The notes beneath the pieces are model-generated. The model saw only the letters and a list, made by a program, of their open reading frames with translations, was not told where the DNA came from and searched no databases. The position numbers and the translations under genes are program-made. From assembly GCA_050084515.1 (NCBI GenBank), contig CM114272.1, forward strand, positions 40,300,001 to 40,364,000: a stretch of DNA of 64,000 nucleotides. Reading direction: 5' to 3'. The stretch comes from Blasia pusilla. Taxonomy: Eukaryota; Marchantiophyta; Marchantiopsida; Blasiales. Positions 33,657-43,985 of this stretch are shown in pieces. How positions within the stretch are numbered: position 1 is the stretch's first letter; each line of letters begins with the position of its first letter.

Positions 33657-34830
33657 ATTTGTCTCAGTACTTTCTTTGTGTTTGGGCAATATTGATTTAT
33701 GCAGCGGTGAAAGATATACAGACCATGGCAAGTATTTCCTCTATAAATAAATGCACTTACTCTTTTCAGTTGTGTAAAACAGGGCCTTCTAGGTTCCATG
33801 TCTCAAGGACAATTGGCAAGAGGCCTCCGTACTATCTTCGTGAATGGGCAAGGTGGGTGAATGAAAAGGGGAAGGAAAGATTGTGACATGGGGTTCCTCT
33901 TTTTTGAACCATAAATGCATGTGTAGTGGAGAGAAATCGAGGAAAAGACCATGTCAAGGGAACACAAAGAGAAAGTCATGATTGGAAGTGTGAGTGTCCT
34001 GTTAAGCAGACTTGGTGAGAACTGGAAGAAGTGGTAGAAATACAGCCATTGACACCTGACAGCTGAGTATTTGCCCCATCCTAGCTCTCGGCGTGCACAT
34101 GTTTGGTTAGTAGATTGACCCGGCACTCAAGGGAGCCACGACCTATGTAATTGTGTGCGGTCCAAGAAATATTCACTTCCTTGGTGCAATGGATTGCATT
34201 CACAAGATTCTGTGTGATACACCTATGTCATTTTGATAAGGGAGCCAGTAGTAATTGTGAAGTTTTTAGTGTTAGATGGTATGACATAAAAAGTGGTTTA
34301 GATTGGTTAGAGTCACTCGTCGAAATATCTATTGTGTACTACTAGGCGTTAAAAAAATATCATGCTAGGGAGCACATGTTAGCAATCATGACATGTTGGC
34401 AATCAAGAGTCAACATTTTTGGAAGTCATTTTATTGTGAGGTTCTCGGCAGCAGCAACTTTGAAACGAAAGGTTCGAGAGGTGTTGAAACACTTCCAACC
34501 TACGAAATCTCACCAGTTTTACTGGTTGAGGGGATATCGTCTGCGAATGAGTAGTAGTTGTAGTACAACCGCACACGCCCGTATTCATATGTATCCCTAC
34601 ATTAGGGATGAAAACTCCAAAAGACACGGATTCCTTTTTTACTAGCTCCGGGACTGCGGACTCCCAAACCCTGGATTTCTTATTTATACGTTTATCCATT
34701 ACACAACCCTTATAAGATAGCTAAATTTTACGGACAAAAAAAATGAAGTGCCCAATAAATATTTTGCCGCGTACTAAAGAAAAGAAGGTCGGAAGCCGGA
34801 AAATCCGATTAAATCGCGAAAAGAAAAACC

Positions 34831-34874
34831 TGAATCCGTACCTAGCCCGCTGCGGCGGGCTAGGTACGGATTCA
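34831..34874. repeat. Perfect palindrome, 20-bp arms, 4-base loop
   Basis: Left arm TGAATCCGTACCTAGCCCGC, loop TGCG, then the exact reverse complement. GC-rich within AT-rich surroundings. Confidence 0.9.
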
Positions 34875-35508
34875 ACGAAGAGTGTGGAGGCCCGCAACTC
34901 CAAAGCTAAAGCGATCATAAGTAAAACAAAAAAAGTTCTTCCGGTGTCGCCCCCAACTACCTGTTTGAAGGTGGATAAATGGTAAACCTCACTGTCGGAA
35001 ATAAAAATAAGAGCTTTACCGATCAGGTTGGTGGGTTCGAAGCTGAATCGGCAAGATTATTTAATCCTCCAGTTGACAAACCTCTTAAATCTTTTATACT
35101 AGTAGTAGCTCTTCAATACTAGTAGGATTTGCAAATGGAGCAGGTGCACTAGGATCTCCTAATGTCTGATATCCTTCCTTGTGATCCTTTTCCTCCTTGT
35201 GTTTGATGCCCAACTAGCTGGCAAGTTGATCTTCTTGTTGTTTAAGGGTGGGATCAGTTTGAGCACGCTACTCCTTGTGTTCTCGGATGGCAGCACGACA
35301 TTGCTGGATCTGGACATGCTTTTTCCCCTTCCTTCTTTTCACCCAAGAATCGATATTGTTGTCAATATCCCAATATTCCAGACTTGAATCCCACAAGGTT
35401 CTTGCAACTACTTTTTCAGGTTGTTCGTCCGCTTCAAAATCCATCATTGTGTAGAGGAGAACTACGATCATTTCCACAAATTTTGGAATTTTTTTCTGCG
35501 TTGACGAA

Positions 35509-35566
35509 GATGTTGTGAATAATTAAAGGTAGACTAAGATGTTGTGAATAATTAAAGGTAGACTGT
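35509..35566. repeat. 29-bp tandem duplication
   Basis: Two copies of a 29-bp unit beginning GATGTTGTGAATAATTAAAG, differing only in the last two bases. Confidence 0.9.
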
Positions 35567-36469
35567 GTACAAGGTGAGAGAATGAGGGTTGAGTGAGAGA
35601 TTTAGAAGAGACATGAATGGAGGTCAACAATTAAGACTCCACAAACTCCATTACGGACTTATAAGTTTTACCTTGGTTCTCCAAGTAGAGGGAACTTAAA
35701 TGCCACCATTCCAGTGGGTTGTGACCATCCCTTTCCTTCAACATAATGTACTATCTTTAAGAAGAAACACTTTGAAGAACTTGATCCGTGGCACTATGGA
35801 TTCGAACAAGTTTATTCACTCCTGCCTTCCTTATGACAGCGTGTTCCACCCTCCTTTTCGCTTGTATGAGTGTTTTTTTAAGATCTCTAAGGAACACCAG
35901 ATTTTTTGAGGAACCTTTGGAGATGTGGCGGCCCTTACTTTGATCTAAAAAGATACGAGATCTTCTGAGAAATTTGTGTTAGGTCTGAAAAGTCACACCT
36001 ATGGCATCCATGTCATTTGATACCTTCTCATTCGATATTCCTTGAAATCCACAAGTCTTGATACCTCCAAATCCGCTTTTGCTTGATACTTGTGAATCAT
36101 CAAACCTCTGGAACTGATGGTGTTTGACACGTGCAAATCCGATGTCACTTGACACCAGTTAATCGAGTGTCACTTGAAATCTCTGGGTCTTGGTTTATGC
36201 AGATCCGGTATCGCTTGACACATCTAGATCCTAGCACCTCCGGATTTACTGTTGCTTGACACTTTCGGATCGTGGCATGTCCAAATTCAATGTCATTAGA
36301 AACCTCAAGATATGATGTTTTCGACATATCTAGATTTATGCTATGTCCGTGGACATGTCGCTTGGGTACCCGCGTCCAGGCTGGGCCGCCGTGCGGGCCA
36401 CAAAAGCGGTTCGGACTCGGCCAGCCCGGGTGCCCGCTATGGGCTTGGTGGGCTCCGGGGGCCGGGGGC

Positions 36470-36910
36470 TGTTAAACTATATGAGAGATGTAGACACAAT
36501 GGTAATGATACAATGGTAAAGCTGCGACTAAGCTTAATGGAGAACTTCAAGCCTGATGTTTATTCAAGCCCCAGATTATATACTAATCTGGATATTGGCT
36601 AGAGACAAGATAGTCTGAGTGGCAAAGTGACCAAGTGACCAAGTGGCCAAGTGACCAAGTGACCAAGTGGCCAAGTAGCAAACTGACCAAGTGGCCAAGT
36701 GGCCAAGTGACCAAGTAGCAAACTGACCAAGTGGCCAAGTGACCAAGTGACCAAGTGGCCAAGTGACCAAGTGGCCAAGTGGCCAGCTGACCAAGTGGGC
36801 AAGTGACCCTTTTAGCTTAGATGTCGGACTGCTAAGAGTAGCAGCATTTAGGTAGTTCCTTTAACACATTTTAAGTCGAACACCTTTATCTAAAATGTAT
36901 TTATCTAACA
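36470..36910 (-). repeat. 3' LTR of copia B, with CCAAGTGR minisatellite
   Basis: On the plus strand it runs TGTTAAACTATATGAG to TTATCTAACA. Positions 36620-36808 are an array of 8-bp CCAAGTGA/CCAAGTGG units. The array leaves all frames fairly open, which explains apparent His-Leu-Val-Thr-Trp repeat proteins on the minus strand. Confidence 0.95.
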
Positions 36911-36918
36911 CTCCCACT
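36911..36918 (-). other. Polypurine tract of copia B
   Basis: The minus strand reads AGTGGGAG immediately before the TGTTAG start of the 3' LTR, the expected place and composition for the plus-strand primer. Confidence 0.8.
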
Positions 36919-36982
36919 GAGCTAGGATAATCTAGCTGGAAGAACATGCAGCTGTCTACTCGAAAAGAGTCGTATCTCCCAC

Positions 36983-39900
36983 TCAGTTGCATATCCTACA
37001 TCCTAATATTTGGAGTAAGAAATAATGTTGGTCTTTAGATAGACTTTTAGTCAAAACATCAGCAGCCTGAACTGAGGATCTACATTCTTGTAGACGAATA
37101 TTTTGTTGTTGAATGTGTTCTGATATGAAGAAGAATTTTAGTTCCAAATGTCGGATTTTGGAATTGGAACAAAAATTATTTGATAGTTGAATTGCAGCTT
37201 GATTGTCTTCGTAAAGAATTGTTGGAGTTTGCTGTAAAAAACCAATCTCAGCAAGTAAATGTCGAATCCAAAGTATTTCTTTGGTGGCCTCATTAAGGGC
37301 TATATATTCATCTTCTGTAGTAGACTGTGCAGTAACTGTCTGCTTCCTTGAGGCCCAATGTACTGCACCTCCTGCCATGATAAGAACAAATCCTGAAATA
37401 GATTTTCTATCATCTTTAGAAGAAGCGAAACTGGCATCTGCATAGGCCTGAAGAGTAAAATCATGGGTGGAACCATCAAAGGTGATACCCATATTCGAAG
37501 TTCCCTTCAAATACCTTAGAACATGCATGGCAGCTTGCCAATGCTCAATAGAATAGTTGGACATGTATTTACATAACTGGCCGACACTGAAAGAGATGTC
37601 AGGACGAGTCATGGTTGAAGCATACATAAGACTTCCAACTATCGTAGCATATGGATATTGCTGAAAATGAGCAAGATCATCACTTGTAGGAGCAGATGTG
37701 GGCTTGGACAATGTTGTCCCAGGCACAGAAGGGGTAGAAACTGTATGACAATCTTTCATACCGAATTCTACAAGTTTTTCACAGATATACCTTTGTTGGT
37801 GCAAAGAAATCTTGTGATGTGCCCTGTCTCTTACCACCTGAAGTCCTAACAAGTGATGAAGCTCTCCCATGTCAACCATTTTAAAAATGGACTGAACATG
37901 AATTTTAAATTGTTGTAGCTGAATGAGATTATCTGCTAGAATAGCAAGATCATCTACATATACAGCAATTATGAGTAATTGATCTGTAGAAGATCGTTTG
38001 TGATACAAACAAGGATCATAAGTACTTCTGAAAAAACCTGCAGAAGTCAAATATCCATCCATCTTTTGATACCAAGCTCGGGAGGATTGCTTCAAGCCAT
38101 AAAGAGCTTTCTTCAGAAGACATACCTGTGGACCTTGATCAGTTACCTCAAAACCGGGAGGTTGATGCATGTGTATGATTTCTTGTAGATCACCATGAAG
38201 AAAAGCAGTCTTGACATCCATTTGATGTAGTTCAGCATTGCGAACAGCAGCAATGGAAAGCAGCATCCGGAGAGAAGTGATATTTATGACAGGAGAAAAT
38301 GTTTCTTTGTAATCAATTCCTTCTTTCTGTGAATAACCTTTGGCTACCAGCCTGGCTTTGTACTTGAGAATACTTCCTGAAGAAGACCGCTTGATCTTAA
38401 ACACCCATTTACAAGAGACTATATTGGTAGTATCTGTGGATGACTTGCGCTTTTTAGGGTTTGTCACAAGAATCCAGGTTTTGTTTTCATGAAGAGAGGC
38501 AATTTCAGCTTCCATAGCAGTTTGCCATTCATGAGAATCTGATCTAGAGAGAGCTTCTGTTCTAGTGAGTGGATCAGATTGGATACAAGAAGAGAGAAGA
38601 ATGTTTGAGCAAGCAGCATCATACATATGTACTGGTACAGATGTTCGTGATGATCGCCTAGGATGAAAAGATGTGGGCAGATGTCCCATGGAATTCTCTA
38701 AAGCAACAGCACCTGTTTCTTTTGAAGTATCTCCCACTATTTCAGTATTTGTCTGAACTGTAGTTTTTCTTACTGCTTTAGGGACAGTTATCGGTTCAGA
38801 GTTTTCTACTGGGAAATAATCAAAAAATGGAGAGTAAGTAGAGTGAAAAACAGGAGAGAAGGAGAAAGGAGTATCTTCATTGAAGACAACATCTTTGCTG
38901 AGAAAAACACGTTTTGTATTGGGATTGAAAAGTTTATAACATCTAGAACCAATCTGATAACCAAGGAATATACATTCTTCACCCGTAGAATCCATCTTTC
39001 TTCTTCTCTTAGCTGGAATGAGAGCAAATGCTTGACATCCAAACACTCGAAGATGTGTGAGAGTAGGTTTGAGACCACTCCAAGCTTCAGAAGGTGTTGT
39101 TGAAAGAGTTTGAGTAGGACTCAAGTTCGAAGATAGTTAGCTGTAACAATTGCTTCTCCCCAAAATGATATAGGAAGGCGCATGTGAATGAGCATACATC
39201 TTGCCTTTTCCTGTAGTGTGCGGTTGAGTCTTTCAGCAGATCCATTCTGCATAGGAGAATCTCTTCCTGTGCGTTGATGAAGAATACCAAAAGTCTGAAG
39301 AAAGACTTGGAAAGAAGAGTCTATGTATTCACCACCTCCATCTGTTCTGAGAACACGAATCTGGAGGCCAGTTTCTTTCTCAACCATGATTTTGAACTTC
39401 TGGAATGTAAAAAAGACATCTGACTTCTTGTGAAGAATATAGACAAAGGATTTCTTTGTATATTGGTCAAGAAAAGTACAGAAATAGTAGGCGTTTCCAA
39501 TACTGGGTGTCTTCATTGGTCCTGCCAGATCACTGTGAATCAGATCTAGAGCCTTTTGAACAGGAAGATCTTGTCCATCTCCTGTGATATGTTGCCTGAT
39601 GAGCTTGCCTTTAGCACAGCTTGTACAGAAATTGAGATCATCGACATGATCTAGACCTTGAACCATTTTCTTTTGATGTAGTTGCAATAAATGCTGATTG
39701 TTGAGATGTCCCATACGATTGTGCCAGAGGTTGGATGAACTTCTGGCTATCAAAATTGTCGATGGAGTACAAGGTTGACATTCAATTAGATACATGCCAT
39801 GCCTGGCAAAACCTGTACCTAAACAATGACCTTGCTTGATGAGTTCAAAAGACATATTGTGAGAATAGAAAAGGGTATCTATAGAGTTTTCAGCAAGTTT

Positions 39901-41147
39901 CTTAACAGAAACAATATTGTGCTGTCCTGTAGGAATGAACAGAACATTGGAAAGAGTATGTAATTCGAAAGAGCCTTTGGCAAAAGCTTTAATTGAACAT
40001 TCCCAGTAGCTGTAGCATATATTTTGCCATTGCCTATTCCAGAAATGAGAATTGGAGAAATAGGAAGGAAATTAGAGAACAGTTCTCTTTGACAGCAAAC
40101 ATGGGAATTTGAACCAGAATCAAGGATCCAAAGTTTAGAAAGATCTGGGAAAATAGATGTAGAGGATCTTTGTATCATAAACAGATAGAGTGGTTCATCT
40201 GGTTGTAGTTCCTCAGATGTGGAGCATGTTAATGCTTGAGTGATAGGTGAAGTATTGAGTAGTAAAGATGAGGTATCTTCTGGTTGAGTTTTGCAGTACT
40301 CACGGAATTTCTTGAGAAATTTTCTGTTAGGACATTTGCTGGAGATGTGATCTTTCTCATTACAAATGTAACAGTAAGGCTGTTTTCCATTCCTCTGAGG
40401 AATGTTTCTTTGATACTGAGTAGATATAGACTGAAATGGACGTTTCCTGGTAGAATTATCAATAGAATTGGAAACTAAAATACTTTCAAAATTGGAAGGT
40501 TTATCTAGTTCAGAATCATACAGTACTCCAGTTTGAAGATCGTCAAAAGAAGATTTATCTTTCTGCATCAATACGTGAATGAGAGATTTGTATTCAGCAG
40601 GAAGTCTGCTAATAGCAAAAGTGAATAGAGATGTGTCTGAAACAGGAGATCCTGCGGATGCAAGATTATTTGCAATAATCTTGAGTTGTGACATAAAATC
40701 TCGAGATGATCTGCAAGATTCAACAGTGAGTTTGTACATGGATGCTTGTAAGTGTAGTACAGAGAATGAACCTGTCGTATCATAATTGCGACATAGGCAG
40801 GCCCATACTTCTTGAGCTGTATGAAGATGTTCTGTTAGAGCCAGAGATTCTCCTGTCAAATGTAAACAAATCAGAGAGCGAGCCTGACTTTCTAACTTTT
40901 CATTCTGCTGAATAGTCCGTGTTTGAAGTAGACGTTGACGAACATATACTTGAGGTGCTGTATCTGCAGTTTCAGAAGGAGAGGTAGGTGACGCATCTGA
41001 CACGGATGTATTATATACTCTTTTAACAACTGCATCCCATAAATCTCTGTAAACAAGAAGATTGTAAACACGATTCTTCCACTCTTTCCAGTTAGAACCA
41101 TCAAAGATTCCAACATGGAAACCATCGTGATTCCCATTCAGGCCCAT
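36983..41147 (-). pseudogene. Copia B gag-pol polyprotein with two single-base frameshifts
   Basis: ATG at 41147 lies inside the primer site. In order: gag (GSNWKEWKNRVYNLLVYRDL, knuckle CYICNEKDHISSKC near 40370), protease (LWILDSGSNSHVCC near 40110), GAG-pre-integrase (HNRMGHLNNQHL, CTSCAKGKL), integrase (HSDLAGPMKTPS, LRTDGGGEYIDSSF, SPMQNGSAERLNRTL, supplying D, D, E), RT (KARLVAKGYSQKEGIDYKET, VYVDDLAIL), RNase H (YADASFASSKDDRKSISGF, ASRKQTVTAQSTTEDEYIAL). The frame changes once near 39985 and once at about 39123, each explained by one missing or extra base in a short A-run or T-run. All catalytic residues that I checked are present. It stops at 36983. Confidence 0.9.
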
Positions 41148-41151
41148 AACC
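41141..41151 (-). other. Primer binding site of copia B, anticodon arm of initiator tRNA-Met
   Basis: Directly inside the 5' LTR the minus strand reads GGTTATGGGCC, the complement of the GGCCCAUAACC anticodon arm and loop of plant initiator tRNA-Met rather than of its 3' end. Drosophila copia is known to prime from a 5' half of this tRNA, and this site fits the same mode. The gag ATG overlaps it. Confidence 0.75.
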
Positions 41152-41592
41152 TGTTAAACTATATGAGAGATGTAGACACAATGGTAATGATACAATGGTA
41201 AAGCTGCGACTAAGCTTAATGGAGAACTTCAAGCCTGATGTTTATTCAAGCCCCAGATTATATACTAATCTGGATATTGGCTAGAGACAAGATAGTCTGA
41301 GTGGCAAAGTGACCAAGTGACCAAGTGGCCAAGTGACCAAGTGACCAACTAGCCAACTGACCAAGTGGCCAAGTAGCAAACTGACCAAGTGGCCAAGTGG
41401 CCAAGTGACCAAGTAGCAAACTGACCAAGTGGCCAAGTGACCAAGTGACCAAGTGGCCAAGTGGCCAGCTGACCAAGTGGGCAAGTGACCCTTTTAGCTT
41501 AGATGTCGGACTGCTAAGAGTAGCAGCATTTAGGTAGTTCCTTTAACACATTTTAAGTCGAACACCTTTATCTAAAATGTATTTATCTAACA
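41152..41592 (-). repeat. 5' LTR of copia B, with CCAAGTGR minisatellite
   Basis: Identical to 36470-36910 except within the minisatellite (about 41302-41490). There it has a 16-bp segment (ACTAGCCAACTGACCA) that the other LTR lacks, and it lacks a 16-bp segment that the other has. Both LTRs are therefore 441 bp. Confidence 0.95.
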
Positions 41593-43662
41593 GGGGCCGG
41601 CTCGGATGCGGCCCGCGGGTACCATATCTTTGCATCTACTCTTGACATACATCCTAAGCACATGAAGAAATAATCATTACAGTGCACTACCAAAAAAAAT
41701 TCAATCTTCCACTTATGCATCGAATCTAGGGGGTGATTATGGTATGTGTTTTCATTCACGTATAGATGTGTAGGATTCGTTGTTAGATGGATCATAGACT
41801 TTGTGCATGATAGCCGATGTATATTCGCATGACAACTATCAAGGTAGATGAGACGTAGGCTGACATAGTATCAAGGTCTCTAGAAGGGATCCTATACTTC
41901 CCCATTTTGAGAGGTCATATGTAACCTATTTTTGTGATCTTCCCTTTATGTGGTGTGGCAACCTTGGAGAGGTTGGCCCTCTTTGGATGGGACTAGTGGC
42001 ATGTTAGGATCCACTTAGTCTTTGTATGATGCCACTTGAGCCTATGGGGTTTAAGGTTAGTTGGCATGAGAGGTTGTATCCTCTTATGAGAGGCTATGTC
42101 TTCTCCTTCACACTTTTGGTGCCTTGGGAGAGTGCAGTGTGGAGATTTGTCAAGGAGTGAGTACACAATGTACTCCATGTTGATATTGATTTACCACAAG
42201 GAGGTGACTTGAATGCATAAGCCACCCATGGAGGTGCCAGAGGACATACTCCCATTAAGGCTCATTTGAGTCTTACCTTTATGTTCCGTTGTGATCCACA
42301 TATGATTTAAGAGTTGAAAGCTTGTGCGTTGCATAAATGCCCTTGATTTAAGGATAGGGTAGGATTATATAGAGAGACCATACATTGTTCACAGATTTGT
42401 GTGTATTCTCATCATACTTGAAACATTATTAAGTGTTGGGATCATTACTTGTAGAGGGAAAACCAAAAAGTAACAAACAATTGTATTGGGGTGTGTCCAC
42501 TTATTAATGTATAGATGTATTACGATTCATTGTTAGATGGAATTTAGACTTGTGTGCATAATGATGTATGTTGGTAACAATATATATTCGCATGAGACCT
42601 TCTATCTCGTGTGTGTATTATCCATGTATTTATTAATCAAGATATTAATCAATCATAGAATTATCTAATTAGTTATTGTAGTGCAAAGATTATCCATTGA
42701 TTATGATTTACCTTAATTGATTTTGACCCCCAACCCAAACATGGTTTGTAGTTTGCAAACATGGGTTTGACCAACTATCCCTCAAGATGGCTTAGTGAAG
42801 GCTTTCTATAGATTTTGCAATTTTCAACTCCCTGGACACATTTTAGAGCTTAGATCCACAAATTTTTTTGTTTCATGGCTAGTGTCTTTCTTGACTCCCC
42901 GTTTGGCATGTCATAATTATATATTCGTCCATTGCGTTTTATGACTTGTATCATGACATCTCACCCATCTTCACTACTCACACCTTACTAAAAAGTCTCA
43001 TGCCTTGCTTACCTTACCCTCACCTTACCCTCCCCTTACCCTTACCTCCGTGAATAACTATGCTCCTTTCTTCCCCAAGACTAGTTTCAAAAGGCATGTG
43101 CATCTCACGTACCATAACTTTCAAGACCGGTTCCATCATGGGGCTTAATCTCGCGACTACTTGGTCAAGGTTCCAACTTTAGTAGATCACACTAAGATCT
43201 TTCCACTTTGAAACAATGCTCATGACTTTCTTCCCAAACCCCCACTAGCATGGATGTCAGACTCAGCTACTCACGACATTCAAGTTACAACACCAAAGTT
43301 GTTCAAACTCCTCCACCAATAGGAGGTAGGTAAAAAAAAATTTTAACCCCAAGAGCAAGGATCTTTGTGGGTTCATGAACATGTCAATGTCAGAGGTGGG
43401 GAGAGGGTGTGTATTACATCCAAGATCGAAGAAGTGGTAATTTTTATAACAAAGATGGTCAAAGACGCATCATCAAGTTCACCCCTACTATCTCCGCCAT
43501 TCAAAGAGGTGAATCAAGCATTAACTAATCTCTTACTCTTTGTAATGGTGGGATTACCAATGCTAACATACAGCAAGGTTGGATGCCCAAGCTCTGCTTG
43601 AAGAGTATTCACAAGCACTTCGAAGATTCCAAGATAAAGCAGCAAAGTAACAAGATCACCAT
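41593..43662. other. Region between copia B and a short ORF, no supported gene
   Basis: A word of about 80 bp (TATAGATGT...TTGTTAGATGG...TATATTCGCATGA) occurs at 41760-41838 and again at 42509-42597 as a direct repeat, about 75-80% alike by eye. CTTACC repeats lie at 43005-43050. The frame at 43365-43601 may be a decayed upstream piece of the following ORF. No domain was recognised. Confidence 0.45.
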
Positions 43663-43965
43663 GTGAAGATTGAAGCACACGAGCAACTACGAAGACAAAC
43701 CGAGGAGCTTAAAGAGATGCAAGAACGCCTTCACAGGCTCGAGATGGAGTTCGCATTGGAAAATTACACGGCTACCCAACCAAGGTGGGGGGAGAGTCTT
43801 GTCAAAAACATGGAGGGACACATCTACAACATGTATCACAACATTCAGCCACGTGGCAAGAACCAACTCTCCACTAGTACCACATTAATAACTGTCAAAC
43901 TTGTCAATTCTGAAATTCCGCAAGGAATTATGTCGCTGTCAGGGCTTATCTTACAAATAAGATAA
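43663..43965 (+). CDS. Short coiled-coil ORF, probably a decayed fragment
   Basis: Up to 100 residues. Residues 5-35 (QLRRQTEELKEMQERLHRLE) form a strong heptad-like coiled coil. Similar coding flavour just upstream (43600-43650, in another frame) suggests a longer protein that has been broken. The 3' end of the ORF runs into the hairpin at 43926, so its C-terminus is not original. I cannot name a family. A retrotransposon gag or other transposon-encoded protein is a guess. Confidence 0.25.
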   Translation: MKIEAHEQLRRQTEELKEMQERLHRLEMEFALENYTATQPRWGESLVKNMEGHIYNMYHNIQPRGKNQLSTSTTLITVKLVNSEIPQGIMSLSGLILQIR

Positions 43966-43985
43966 GCCCTGTCAGCGACATAATT
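43926..43985. repeat. 60-bp near-perfect palindrome, 28-bp arms
   Basis: Arms AATTATGTCGCTGTCAGGGC...(28 bases) and the reverse complement with a single mismatch, loop CAAA. It has no interior, so it is not an ordinary MITE. The transcript could fold as a long hairpin. Confidence 0.92.

Larger units (their letters stand above)
33062..36469. other. Intergenic region with short palindromes, no supported gene
   Basis: It contains the palindromes at 33613 and 34831 and a 29-bp duplication at 35509. From about 36035 to 36310 there are degenerate words (CTTGACAC, TTGATAC, AATCCGATGTC) recurring every 40-60 bases. At 36360-36469 there is a GC-rich patch starting GGGTACCCGCG. A minus-strand frame at 35268-35477 (DSWVKRRKGKKHVQIQQCR) could be a fragment of a transposon-type protein, but I cannot support it further. 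Confidence 0.5.
36470..41592 (-). mobile_element. Near-complete young Ty1/copia retrotransposon B
   Basis: Two 441-bp LTRs (36470-36910 and 41152-41592) flank one internal region of 4241 bp. The 5-bp target duplication GGGGC is intact (36465-36469 and 41593-41597). Ends are TGTTA...AACA as read on the minus strand. The internal region has a primer site, a single long gag-pol frame interrupted by two one-base shifts, and a polypurine tract. The LTRs match each other everywhere outside their internal minisatellite, so the insertion is recent. Confidence 0.95.

Noticed and set aside
36576-36802. Minus-strand open frames coding for His-Leu-Val-Thr-Trp-Pro-Leu-Gly repeats (also at 41258-41484)
   Set aside because: They are translations of the 8-bp LTR minisatellite, occur in two frames at once, and are present in both LTRs.
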